Program-made: the position numbers and the translations under genes | Shown here: in pieces, positions 5,829 through 13,872 of the stretch | Layout of the letters: each line of letters starts with the position of its first letter | Numbering within the stretch: the first letter of the stretch is position 1 | The notes under the pieces: model-generated | The model's input: only the letters and a program-made list of their open reading frames with translations | Told to the model about the DNA's origin: nothing | The model's database searches: none | Assembly (NCBI GenBank): GCA_003141695.1 | Contig: PLNE01000076.1 | Span: 1 to 53,228 of the forward strand | DNA: 53,228 nt | Reading direction: 5' to 3' | Origin: Candidatus Dormiibacterota bacterium | GTDB taxonomy: Bacteria > Chloroflexota > Dormibacteria > Aeolococcales > Aeolococcaceae

Positions 5829-7478
5829 GTGGTGAGGCGGCCCGAGCCGGGCCGCCTCACACCGCCGCGCTGGCGGTCGCTGACGGGTGGGGGCGAGCCG
5901 CGCGCCCTGATCGTCAGGGCGGTGGTGGTCACCGCCCTGGTGGTGGTCGCCTACCAGTACTCGCTGGGGACGCTGCTCTCCAGCCTCGGTGAGGAGACCC
6001 CGCTCTCCTACCTGGGGCTGGTGCCGCTGATCTCGCTGCTCCTCATCGCCGGGCTCATCTACCTCCCCGGGCGGCCGCAGCGCGACATCCACGACCGCTA
6101 CCTCGACTACATCGTCGGCCTCCCGCTGCTGGTGGTCGCCCTGCTGGTCGTCACCCTCGGGCCGGCCAGGATGTCGACCTTCTTCTGGCTGTGGCGCCTG
6201 GACCTCCTCTCCCTTCCGCTCTTCGTCGCCGGGGCGATCGCCATCGCCTTCGGGGTCAGGATGCTGTGGCGGCTGCGCCTGCCGGTGGCCTTCCTGCTCC
6301 TCGCCTGGCCTCCGCCGTACACCCTCTGGCTCAACGGGCTGCTCAACGGCGTCACCAACCTCACCCTCTCGGCTCTGCACGCAATCGTGGGATTGCTGCC
6401 GCTGGCCGTGCCGCTCGGCTACGGCGACGGCTCGTTGTTCCAGCTCACCCACGGGAGCAGCACCTTTGTGCTGAGCGTCGCCTCCGCCTGCTCCGGGGTC
6501 AACAGCGTGCTCGGCTTCCTGCTGGTGGGGGCCGCCGCCGCGGCTCTGGTGCGAGGGCCCCGGCCGCTCAAGCTGCTCTGGCTGATCGCCGGCATGGCCC
6601 TGATCTGGAGCCTGGACGTGGTGCGGATCATCCTGATCTTCGCCGCCGCCGACCTGTGGGGCGAGAACTTCTCGATCGACGTCCTCCACCCCTTCGTCGG
6701 GCTCCTCTTCTTCAGCCTCGGAGTGCTGGGGATGATCCTCCTCATGCCGCGCTTCCGCCTCCAACTCCTGGGCCCGCCGACGGTCACGCCGTCCACCGAC
6801 AAGCCGCCCTCCGCCGTGACCGAGCCCCGGCCCCGTGTCCGGCCGCGGCCGGCGGTCCGGCGTGCTGCCATTCCGCTCCTCGTCCTCGCCGTCGCCGCCG
6901 CCGGCGTGGGCTTCGCCGACCTGGGGTTGGGCCAGTACCAGCTCCTCGCCCAGGATCTCGGACCTCCGCGGGTGCAACCGGTCACGCTGGTCGATGCGGC
7001 GGTGCCGGGATGGGCGCTGAAGTTCGTCGCCACCTACGGCTTCGACAAGCTCGAGTTCGGCACCGACTCCACCTGGGACCGCTACATGTACCTGCCCGGG
7101 GGTACTTCAGTCGTGCCGCAGACCGTGCCGATCACCCTCGACGTCATCTCCACCTCGGACCTCGGCAGCTTCTCGACCTACACGGTGGCGGACTGCTACC
7201 ACTTCCACGGTTACTCGGAGACCGAACAATCCAGTGTCGACCTGGGAGGCGGGGTCGTCGCCAACACCGTCGTCTACGAGGTCCAGGGGGGCCTGTGGTG
7301 GGCGGCGGTCTACTGGGAGTGGCCGGTGACCACGGCGTCGGGCGAGACCTACCAGCGCGTCGTGCTCAATGAGCTCGCCGACGTGAACCCGACGGGTTCG
7401 GAGGCGGCCCTGATCGCGTTCGCGCGAGACGTGGTCGTCGCGACCGGAAGTGAGTCGGCGGTCGCGAGCTCGGCATGA
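5829..7478 (+). CDS. Exosortase with C-terminal EpsI-like domain
   Basis: A 549-residue multi-pass membrane protein. The exosortase/archaeosortase catalytic triad is present: Cys221 in SACSGVNS, Arg266 in LDVVRIILIFAAA, and His287 in DVLHPFVGLLFFSLG, within about eight membrane helices. These transpeptidase-like enzymes cut the C-terminal sorting tail of a substrate and join it to a lipid or polysaccharide anchor. A further membrane segment near residue 350 is followed by a soluble domain of about 170 residues that resembles the EpsI domain often fused to or beside exosortases. Translation begins at GTG, 55 bases after the PEP-CTERM-like gene. A GT2 and a GT-C protein follow closely, so anchor synthesis and sorting may be linked (inference). 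Confidence 0.9.
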   Translation: MVRRPEPGRLTPPRWRSLTGGGEPRALIVRAVVVTALVVVAYQYSLGTLLSSLGEETPLSYLGLVPLISLLLIAGLIYLPGRPQRDIHDRYLDYIVGLPLLVVALLVVTLGPARMSTFFWLWRLDLLSLPLFVAGAIAIAFGVRMLWRLRLPVAFLLLAWPPPYTLWLNGLLNGVTNLTLSALHAIVGLLPLAVPLGYGDGSLFQLTHGSSTFVLSVASACSGVNSVLGFLLVGAAAAALVRGPRPLKLLWLIAGMALIWSLDVVRIILIFAAADLWGENFSIDVLHPFVGLLFFSLGVLGMILLMPRFRLQLLGPPTVTPSTDKPPSAVTEPRPRVRPRPAVRRAAIPLLVLAVAAAGVGFADLGLGQYQLLAQDLGPPRVQPVTLVDAAVPGWALKFVATYGFDKLEFGTDSTWDRYMYLPGGTSVVPQTVPITLDVISTSDLGSFSTYTVADCYHFHGYSETEQSSVDLGGGVVANTVVYEVQGGLWWAAVYWEWPVTTASGETYQRVVLNELADVNPTGSEAALIAFARDVVVATGSESAVASSA

Positions 7479-7496
7479 CCCTCCGGAGGGGGTTCG

Positions 7497-8939
7497 ATGA
7501 CGCCCGCTGAGCGGGAGGAGTACGCGCTGAGAGAGAGCGTGAACGGCCTCCGGCTGCGCCACCCGGACTTCTCCGCGAGTAGGGTCCTCACCAAGCCTCA
7601 GGTGCTCGCGCTTGCCGTTCTGGTCGGCGCCGGCGCTCTGGGCCTGATCTTCGCCCCGCTCGCCGTCGGCCTGGTGCTTTCGGGGACGATCACCGCCGTC
7701 TATGCAGCAATGCTCGTGCGCAACATCGCCATGTTCCGCCGGCTGCTCACGCCCTCCGCCGGCTTCGAGATCAGTGACGCGGAGGCGAGGGCGATACCCG
7801 ATGACGCCCTCCCCTGCTACACCGTCATGGTCCCGGCATTCGGCGAGCCCGAGATCATCGCCTCCACCCTGGAGGCGATGAACCGACTCGAGTACCCGAG
7901 ATCCCGCCTCGACGTCAAGCTGCTGCTGGAGGCCGACGACCAGGCCACCCGGGGGGCGGTGGAGGCGGCAAAGCCCGCGCCGAACATCGAAGTCGTGCTC
8001 GTCCCCCCGGCCCAGCCCCGGACAAAGCCCAAGGCTCTCAACTTCGGTCTCAGCTGGGCACGCGGCGACTACGTCACCATCTACGACGCCGAGGATCGCC
8101 CCGACCCGCTTCAGCTGCGCCGGGCGGTGGTGGCCTTCTCTCGCGCTGACCCTCGGGTGGCCTGCCTCCAGGCCAAGCTCGACTACCACAACCCGGGACA
8201 GAACCTGCTCACCGCCTGGTTCCGGCTCGAGTACCTGACCTGGTTCGGCTTCACCCTCCCAGCCATCGCACGCGGGCATACACCGGTGCCCTTGGGCGGC
8301 ACGTCCATGCACATCAGGACCACCGCGCTCAAGGCGATCGGGGCATGGGATCCCCACAACGTCACCGAGGACTGCGACCTCGGGGTGCGGCTGTACCGCA
8401 TGGGGTACCGGACGGCAATCCTCGACTCCATCACGTACGAGGAGGCCAACAGCGACCTCATCAACTGGGTCAAGCAGCGCTCCCGCTGGGTCAAGGGATA
8501 TGCGCAGAGCTGGCTCGTGCACATGCGCCACCCCATCCGACTCCGGCGCGAGCTGGGCACCCGCGGCTTCATCGGCTTCAACCTTCTCGTCGGCGCCACG
8601 ACACTGACGTCGGTGCTCAACCCCTTCCTCTGGACCCTGACCGCGCTGTGGTTCACCCTCCACCCGCTCAGCCTCTCGAGCGTCTTCCCTGACCCGATCT
8701 ACTACCCGGCAATGCTCTCCCTGATCCTTGGCAACTTCCTCGGCTACTACGCAGGTTTGATCACTCTCCGGGCCACCGGCAGGTCGGAGTTGATCAAAGC
8801 CGCGCTACTCATGCCCCTCTACTGGGTGCTGATGTCACTGGCCGCGATCCGGGCCCTCCTGCAGCTCCTCATCTCCCCCTTTGTCTGGGAAAAGACGGTG
8901 CACGGGCTGGACACGCCCCTGCCGGAGCCGCGAGCGTGA
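7497..8939 (+). CDS. Membrane GT2 glycosyltransferase, cellulose-synthase-like
   Basis: A 480-residue processive-type family 2 glycosyltransferase. Two membrane helices near residues 35-80 come before the catalytic domain. That domain has VMVPAFGEPE, the substrate aspartate pair in LLLEADDQ and YDAEDRPD, the acceptor-site TEDCD, and the QxxRW motif as QRSRW, which marks processive cellulose- or chitin-synthase-like enzymes. Four hydrophobic segments follow. It should extend a glycan from a nucleotide sugar on the cytoplasmic side and thread it through the membrane. No PilZ domain is visible, so direct cyclic-di-GMP control cannot be claimed. It starts 18 bases after the exosortase, and its last bases overlap the next gene. 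The polymer made is unknown. Confidence 0.85.
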   Translation: MTPAEREEYALRESVNGLRLRHPDFSASRVLTKPQVLALAVLVGAGALGLIFAPLAVGLVLSGTITAVYAAMLVRNIAMFRRLLTPSAGFEISDAEARAIPDDALPCYTVMVPAFGEPEIIASTLEAMNRLEYPRSRLDVKLLLEADDQATRGAVEAAKPAPNIEVVLVPPAQPRTKPKALNFGLSWARGDYVTIYDAEDRPDPLQLRRAVVAFSRADPRVACLQAKLDYHNPGQNLLTAWFRLEYLTWFGFTLPAIARGHTPVPLGGTSMHIRTTALKAIGAWDPHNVTEDCDLGVRLYRMGYRTAILDSITYEEANSDLINWVKQRSRWVKGYAQSWLVHMRHPIRLRRELGTRGFIGFNLLVGATTLTSVLNPFLWTLTALWFTLHPLSLSSVFPDPIYYPAMLSLILGNFLGYYAGLITLRATGRSELIKAALLMPLYWVLMSLAAIRALLQLLISPFVWEKTVHGLDTPLPEPRA

Positions 8940-10711
8940 GCATCGACGCCGTAGCGGTCGCACGCCCACGTTCGAGCACGCGGACCTGGCGTCTGCATCT
9001 GCATCGCCCGTCGCCCGTCGTGCTCTGTTTCGTGGTCTCCCTTCTCGTCTACGAAGCGGCCGCCTGCTACGTGAGCATCCACGGCAACACGGCCTCGCTC
9101 GCTGGCGACGGCGTCTCGCGGGTCGAGACCGCCAACGCGATCCTCTTCAGCCGCGACCCTCACCTCGCTGCCATTGGCTTTGTCTGGGGTCCCATCCCGA
9201 TCCTGGCCCTGCTGCCGCTGGCTGCCTTGAAACCGATCTGGCCGGCACTGGTCACCAGCGCATTTGCGGGCAACCTCGTGTCGGCCGTCTTCATGGCCGG
9301 GGCCGTGGCGGTGATGCTGCGCCTGCTCACCGACCTCGGTTTGAGCCGGTGGCTGCGGTGGGCGCTCACGGCTGCCTTTGCGCTCAATCCGATGATCGTC
9401 TTGTACGCCGCCAACTCGATGAGCGAGGCGTACTTCCTCTTCTTCCTTCTGCTCGTGGCCCGGGAGCTCCACCTGTGGTTGCGCACCCGGCAGACGGGAC
9501 GGCTCGTGGCCACCGGCTTCTACCTCGGCCTGGCATACCTAACCAGATACGAGTCCGGTGCGGCGGCCATCGCGGTTACGGGCATCGTCGGATTGGCCAC
9601 CTTCATCGCCAGCACCGGTGGCTTCCGGCGGCGAATCCGCCCCGCGCTCCTCGACTCGATCATCGTCGCCGCGCCATTCCTGGTCGCCTTCGCCGGGTGG
9701 GCGATCGCCAGCTGGCTGATCACCGGGGTGCCGTTCCAGCAGTTCTCGTCAGCTTACGGTAATGCGGCCCAGATTCAGGCGAACGGTCTGCAGACCCCGT
9801 CCACCCTGGCGCAGACCGTGACGTTGGCGGAGCAGGGGATCCAGTGGATGCTCGCCTTCGAGCCTTTCCTTCCGATCATCCTGGTGGCCTGCCTGCTGGT
9901 GGTCGTTTGGCGTCGCGATTGGACCGCCCTGGGCGCGCCGGCGGTCCTGGGCGCGGTCCTGGCCTTCATGGTCTATGTGCACATGACCGTCAAGGTCGTG
10001 CCATCGCTCCGGTACTACATCGCGGTCATCCCGCTCGTGGTCCTCCTCGTCGGCATCGTCCTCTCCTCCCGTTCAGACACAGCGCCGGGAGTCCCCGTGA
10101 GCCAGGCAGGGGGGCACCCGTCTGCCCCACCGAGCAGCCGGCTAGCCTCGATAGGAGGTGCCCGCGGCGATGCCCGTCTCGGGTGGGGCAGAGTGGCAAC
10201 CGTCACCGTCGCTCTGCTGGCCATGGCTGCCACGATCCCTGCGGGCTTGATGACGATCACCAACTCAGCGGACAATCCCGACGACGCGGTAGCCGTTCAG
10301 GCCCTGGTGGCGCTCGGGCCGCTGACTCAACAGCAGCAGCAGGCGTCGCTGCGATTCGTGGTCGATCGGCAGGTCAGCGAGTACATGGACTCAATGCGCC
10401 TGGGGCGCGGGACGGTGTTGATCGACAACTTCATCGGATTCGTGGTCGTGCTATCGTCATCCAATCTGGACCAGTACGTCACCACGCCAGACCTCGACTT
10501 TCAGCAGGTCCTCGCCGATCCGGCTGCGAATGGGGTGCAGTACGTCCTGATCCCGCCGAATACGGGCTTGGGCACTCTGGACGCCATCAACCGTGCCTAC
10601 CCGGACGCCTACGCCACCGGGAAGGGCATCGGTACCCTCGTCAAGACCTTCCAGGATCACAGCGACCTCGGGCACAACTGGAGGCTGTACCGAGTAACGT
10701 CCTCCAGCTGA
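8936..10711 (+). CDS. Multi-pass GT-C-type glycosyltransferase (ArnT/PMT-like)
   Basis: A 591-residue integral membrane protein with about ten or more hydrophobic segments between residues 28 and 420, then a soluble C-terminal part of about 170 residues. The pattern, with an early extracytoplasmic loop containing DGVSRVETANAI and later LAYLTRYES, fits the GT-C fold used by lipid-linked-sugar transferases of the GT39/GT83 kind. The donor would be a polyprenyl-phosphate sugar and the reaction would take place outside the membrane. The GTG start overlaps the stop of the GT2 gene (GTGA), indicating coupled translation in the exosortase operon. It could glycosylate the sorted protein or the polymer (inference). 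Family assignment is moderate, function low. Confidence 0.65.
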   Translation: MSIDAVAVARPRSSTRTWRLHLHRPSPVVLCFVVSLLVYEAAACYVSIHGNTASLAGDGVSRVETANAILFSRDPHLAAIGFVWGPIPILALLPLAALKPIWPALVTSAFAGNLVSAVFMAGAVAVMLRLLTDLGLSRWLRWALTAAFALNPMIVLYAANSMSEAYFLFFLLLVARELHLWLRTRQTGRLVATGFYLGLAYLTRYESGAAAIAVTGIVGLATFIASTGGFRRRIRPALLDSIIVAAPFLVAFAGWAIASWLITGVPFQQFSSAYGNAAQIQANGLQTPSTLAQTVTLAEQGIQWMLAFEPFLPIILVACLLVVVWRRDWTALGAPAVLGAVLAFMVYVHMTVKVVPSLRYYIAVIPLVVLLVGIVLSSRSDTAPGVPVSQAGGHPSAPPSSRLASIGGARGDARLGWGRVATVTVALLAMAATIPAGLMTITNSADNPDDAVAVQALVALGPLTQQQQQASLRFVVDRQVSEYMDSMRLGRGTVLIDNFIGFVVVLSSSNLDQYVTTPDLDFQQVLADPAANGVQYVLIPPNTGLGTLDAINRAYPDAYATGKGIGTLVKTFQDHSDLGHNWRLYRVTSSS

Positions 10712-10741
10712 CGCCGCCAGGGATCAGCTGGCCTTCTCGTG

Positions 10742-10764
10742 CCGGGCAGCACGGTGCCGCCCGG
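10742..10764. terminator. Hairpin between convergent genes
   Basis: CCGGGC (10742-10747) pairs with GCCCGG (10759-10764) in the 57-base gap between the GT-C gene and the convergent GH5 gene. It has no T-tract, which is common for hairpins in GC-rich genomes. Its position between convergent stops suggests a bidirectional terminator. Confidence 0.35.
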
Positions 10765-10768
10765 AGGC

Positions 10769-12292
10769 TCACCCGTCGGCCAGCTCTGAGATCAGCGGGT
10801 CGCCAGGCCCGATGTCGTAGGAGCAGGTGTTCCCGCCACCCGGGTTGCTAGGCACGTAGTCCCAGGGCAGGAACCCGCTGATGCCGGCAGCGAACTGCGC
10901 GGACATCTTGGCGCCCATGTAGCTTGCGCGGGTCGCGTCCGAGACGCATCCCGACAGGCCGTCCTGCGCCTGGGTGCCGACCTCGCCAACGATGAGGGGC
11001 TTGCCATCCGCATGCGCTGCGGCCAGGGTGGCTGAGAGATATCCTGGCAGCGCCATGGTGTCGGATCCGTAGTCGTGGTAGCTGGCCACGTCGACACCCG
11101 AGCTGCCCATTACGTACCCGTAGTCGCTGCCCTGCGCACCGCACTGACCAATCCCCTGCATCCCGGACTCGATGAGAGCAGTGGGATCGAGGCTGTGGGC
11201 CTCGGCCCCCACGGTGTCAAAGAAGGAGCGCAGCGCCTGGGCCGCCTGCGTCTCGTTGACGCAGACGTAGCCGGACTGGGTGGGTGACGGCTCGCTGACC
11301 AGCTCGATCATGGCGATGGTCGGGTTGTTCGCATAGCGCTGGAGAAAGTCCTGCATGTAGTCCCAGTAGGAGAGCGGGGTGCTGGCCGGCCACGCACTGC
11401 TGTCATGGACGTCCATGTAGCCGCCGCCATACCAGGCGGCGTCCTTCCACTCGTTGTCATCGCAGGTGCCGCTCTCGCCAGTGAGTGCCGGGATGACCTT
11501 GATCCCGTATTCGGCCGCAGTGTCGATGACCCGGTCGATGCCGGCCCAGTCCAGCTGGCCGGTGGTGTAGTTGGTGGCCAGGGCCTGGAAGGCCCAGAAG
11601 CGGACCACGTCATTGGGGGCAAGCGAAGAGAACAGATCGTCCAACTGGGTGTCGGTGAGCTCGGGGCCGCAGCCGGCGTTGACGCCCCAATCGGTGGCCG
11701 CCTCGTAGGCGTTGACCCCAGTGAAGGTCCAGGGACTGCCGTCGAGGCACAACTGATCACCGCAGCGGGTCACGAATCCGGAGGAGCCTCCTCCGGGCGT
11801 GGGAACAAACGCCGCCGGGGAGCTTGATGTCGAGGTGCCGGCGGGCTGGCTGGCCGACGAGGAACCGGAGGTGCTCGAGCCCGCCGCCACGACGGTCGTG
11901 CCCGTGCCCGTGCCGGTGCCCGACGGGGTCGCGGAACTGGTGCCCGACGGGGTCGCGGAACTGGTGCCCGACGCGGTCGCGGAACTGGTGCCCGACGCGG
12001 TCGCGGAACTGGTGTCCAATGGAGTCGCGGAACTGGTGCTCGCCGGGGTCGCCGTGCCGGACGGCGAAGCGGTGGGCGCACCCGCCGACGTCGATGTGGG
12101 GATGGCTGTGGCAGTGCCTTGGAGATCCGCGAGGGATCCGGACGGACCGGACGCGGACGCCGCTGCCGGCCGCGAGGGGTTGACGGGCCCAGCGCCCACC
12201 GTCAGCCCTGTGGTCAGGGTGAGGGCCATCACTCCGAAGAGGGCGGTCCCCCTCAGCAGCCGCGATGACCGCAACCTGCCCAGCCAGCGCAT
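10769..12292 (-). CDS. Secreted GH5-type glycosidase (mannanase-like) with Ser/Thr linker
   Basis: A 507-residue exported enzyme. A signal peptide spans about 1-34 and a Ser/Thr/Pro/Ala-rich linker about 35-167, with repeated SSATPSGT-like units. A TIM-barrel domain then begins at CLDGSPWTFTGVNAYEA, a start typical of GH5 endo-mannanases. The nucleophile is seen in LIVGEVGTQ. The acid/base segment reads IELVSEPSP, where the usual Asn-Glu-Pro has Ser in place of Asn, an unusual change next to the catalytic Glu. The ribosome binding site GGAGGAG sits just ahead of the ATG. A cyclic-di-GMP-I riboswitch lies in its leader, so expression should follow cyclic-di-GMP level. The natural substrate is unproven. 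Confidence 0.82.
   Translation of the reverse strand: MRWLGRLRSSRLLRGTALFGVMALTLTTGLTVGAGPVNPSRPAAASASGPSGSLADLQGTATAIPTSTSAGAPTASPSGTATPASTSSATPLDTSSATASGTSSATASGTSSATPSGTSSATPSGTGTGTGTTVVAAGSSTSGSSSASQPAGTSTSSSPAAFVPTPGGGSSGFVTRCGDQLCLDGSPWTFTGVNAYEAATDWGVNAGCGPELTDTQLDDLFSSLAPNDVVRFWAFQALATNYTTGQLDWAGIDRVIDTAAEYGIKVIPALTGESGTCDDNEWKDAAWYGGGYMDVHDSSAWPASTPLSYWDYMQDFLQRYANNPTIAMIELVSEPSPTQSGYVCVNETQAAQALRSFFDTVGAEAHSLDPTALIESGMQGIGQCGAQGSDYGYVMGSSGVDVASYHDYGSDTMALPGYLSATLAAAHADGKPLIVGEVGTQAQDGLSGCVSDATRASYMGAKMSAQFAAGISGFLPWDYVPSNPGGGNTCSYDIGPGDPLISELADG
11927..12046 (-). repeat. Five 24-bp tandem units coding the Ser/Thr linker
   Basis: Five head-to-tail 24-base units (plus-strand form GGTCGCGGAACTGGTGCCCG plus four bases) occupy 11927-11950, 11951-11974, 11975-11998, 11999-12022 and 12023-12046. 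The first three are nearly identical and the last two diverge. They encode repeated eight-residue SSAT-rich steps of the flexible linker. Copy number is likely to vary between strains through slippage, changing linker length without changing frame. Confidence 0.85.
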
Positions 12293-12344
12293 CGGTCTCC
12301 TCCGCCGAGCGCTCTGGGCGGACCGGCGGAAGACCGTCGGGTTG

Positions 12345-12425
12345 CCCGTCGGCGGCCCGGCTGACTGTGGTTAGCAGCCCCGTGGCTTTGCGTCCCCGCC
12401 TTGCAGCGGGTTTGCCTTTGACGAC
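12345..12425 (-). ncRNA. Cyclic-di-GMP-I (GEMM-I) riboswitch
   Basis: On the minus strand the leader of the GH5 gene reads AAAGGCAAACC, then a GC stem closed by a GCAA tetraloop, then GGGGACGCAAAGCCACGGGG. The conserved GGCAAACC and GGACGCAAAGCC blocks, joined by a GNRA-capped stem, are the signature of the GEMM-I aptamer. A second stem GGCTG/CAGCC follows. Downstream, CCGCCG (minus strand, 12329-12324) can pair with CGGCGG (12307-12302), which adjoins the ribosome binding site, so translational control of the ATG at 12292 is plausible. Aptamer identity is strong; ON or OFF direction cannot be told from sequence. Confidence 0.85.
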
Positions 12426-12460
12426 AAGACCGATGCTAGGCGCAGAGTGCGGGGGCGCCT

Positions 12461-12470
12461 CTGACGTCAG
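12461..12470. promoter_or_regulatory. Perfect palindrome upstream of the riboswitch
   Basis: CTGACGTCAG is a perfect 10-base palindrome. It is placed about 25-35 bases ahead of a possible -10 element (TAGCAT on the minus strand, 12438-12433) that would start the riboswitch transcript. It overlaps where a -35 region would be and may be an operator. It could also serve the divergent GH113-like gene. No further signal was seen between it and 12588. Confidence 0.3.
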
Positions 12471-12588
12471 ATCACGGGCCGGTAACGTTCGGGTTGCCTG
12501 CACCGGGACGCCCGGGTGAGGGCGGTCACGAGCAGGGCGCCGGAAGCATTAACCTGGCCGTCGACGGAGCGGCCAGCTGCTCCACGAA

Positions 12589-13755
12589 ATGCGGAGCCTC
12601 ACCGAAATGACCACAGGCCGAGTTCGGCGGCGTACTCGCCACAGCAGCGACCGGCGGTCGAGGCAGACAGCGCACCTGATCAGGCTCCTGCTCGGTGCCT
12701 GCCTGCTCCTGCTCAGCGCATGCGCTCCAGCGACCTCCACCGTGGGCACGCCGCCTCCCGGATCGACGCCGCTGCTGCCGGCCACCGCACCTCCGGCCAC
12801 GCCCACACCGACGCCCCCCTCGTCTCCAGTGGCCCTCCCCTCCTACCAGGCGGGCGTCAACCTCCTCTTCTACGCCAACTCCGGCTACCCGACGGGGCTC
12901 TCCACGATGCTCACGGAGCTGCGCCACGACGGGGTCAACAGCATCGCGATCACCTTCCCCTTCTACCAGGCGAGTCTCACCGCAGACTCGGTCGCGAGCG
13001 GTACGGGTACCCCGCCCGACACACAGCTGGAGGGGCTGATCAACACCCTCGAGGGGGATGGCTTCAGCGTCATGCTGAGGCCGCTCCTGAATGAGACCGA
13101 CCTGGCGCCGCAGTGGCGAGGAGCCATCGAGCCCAAGTCGCCCACCGCATGGTTCGCCAGCTACACCACGCTCATCTCCCATTACGCGCAGCTGGCCACC
13201 ACCACCCACGTCCAAGCGCTCGACATCGGAACCGAGCTGTACTCCCTCGAGCCCTTCACGTCGGACTGGGCATCTCTCATCTCCGCCGTACGGGCCCTCT
13301 ATCCCGGCGCCCTGACCTACTCGGTCAACGGCAATTCGGAGGCGTCAGGGACCCTCTACGACGGCTTCTGGAAGGATCTCGACTTCGTGAGCGTCGATGC
13401 GTACTGGGACCTCGGGGTGCCGGACGGCACCAGCGTGGACGGGCTCGCCCAGGCATGGCAGCCATTCCTCACCAACATGACCACCGCGGCAGCCGGGCAG
13501 CGCGTGGTCCTCAGCGAGGTCGGGGTCGTCCCTCAGGAGGGCGAGCAGGACCACCCCTGGGAGTCGCTGCTGTCCGGTCCGACGGACGCCGCCTTCCAGA
13601 AGACGTACTACCAGGCAGCCTGCCAGGCGGCGGCGGAGGCGGGGGTGGGCGGCATCTACTGGTGGGAGGTCAACCTGGGAACGCCGGGACCCTACGATCC
13701 CCTCGGGACGCCAGCCGAGCAGGCGATGGCGGTCTGCTTCACCACGGGCGGCTGA
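12589..13755 (+). CDS. Lipoprotein glycosidase, GH113-like (beta-mannanase type)
   Basis: A 388-residue protein with a signal segment ending in the lipobox LLSAC (Cys at about 45), so probably a membrane-anchored lipoprotein. A Pro/Thr-rich spacer precedes a TIM barrel from YQAGVNLLFY onward. The segment ALDIGTELYS, followed by a W and then VRALYPGALTYSVNGN, matches the GH113 pattern, with its Glu as the likely acid/base. SVDAYWDLG and the second Glu in VLSEVGVVP complete the active site. GH113 members described so far are mostly endo-beta-1,4-mannanases. The gene is divergent from the riboswitch-controlled GH5 gene. ATG at 12607 is an alternative start. Confidence 0.78.
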   Translation: MRSLTEMTTGRVRRRTRHSSDRRSRQTAHLIRLLLGACLLLLSACAPATSTVGTPPPGSTPLLPATAPPATPTPTPPSSPVALPSYQAGVNLLFYANSGYPTGLSTMLTELRHDGVNSIAITFPFYQASLTADSVASGTGTPPDTQLEGLINTLEGDGFSVMLRPLLNETDLAPQWRGAIEPKSPTAWFASYTTLISHYAQLATTTHVQALDIGTELYSLEPFTSDWASLISAVRALYPGALTYSVNGNSEASGTLYDGFWKDLDFVSVDAYWDLGVPDGTSVDGLAQAWQPFLTNMTTAAAGQRVVLSEVGVVPQEGEQDHPWESLLSGPTDAAFQKTYYQAACQAAAEAGVGGIYWWEVNLGTPGPYDPLGTPAEQAMAVCFTTGG

Positions 13756-13801
13756 CCTCGAGGGTCGGGACGCGCGCCCAGAGGGAGGGTGCAAAGGCCC
13801 A

Positions 13802-13855
13802 GGCGAGTGTACGGGGGGCGGATGGCGACCGCGACCCACCCCCCGTACACTCGCC
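13802..13855. other. Perfect 17-bp inverted repeat between two hydrolase genes
   Basis: GGCGAGTGTACGGGGGG (13802-13818) is the exact reverse complement of CCCCCCGTACACTCGCC (13839-13855), with a 20-base loop between. It begins about 47 bases after the GH113-like stop and ends 17 bases before the ATG of the next GH5 gene. It could end the upstream transcript, block or expose the next ribosome binding site, or be a protein-binding site. A T-tract is absent. The stem is unusually long and perfect for this window. Confidence 0.75.
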
Positions 13856-13872
13856 AGAGGGTCGAGCCCACC

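Noticed and set aside
5604-6977. Long minus-strand open frame opposite the exosortase gene
   Set aside because: It is a GC-rich shadow: Glu/Gly/Arg-rich with no domain, while the plus strand codes a protein with a full catalytic triad. The same applies to 7107-8663, 20535-22100, 3564-4664 and similar frames.
11927-12046. Regular 24-bp repeats as a CRISPR array
   Set aside because: The units are contiguous without spacers and lie in frame inside the linker of the GH5 protein.
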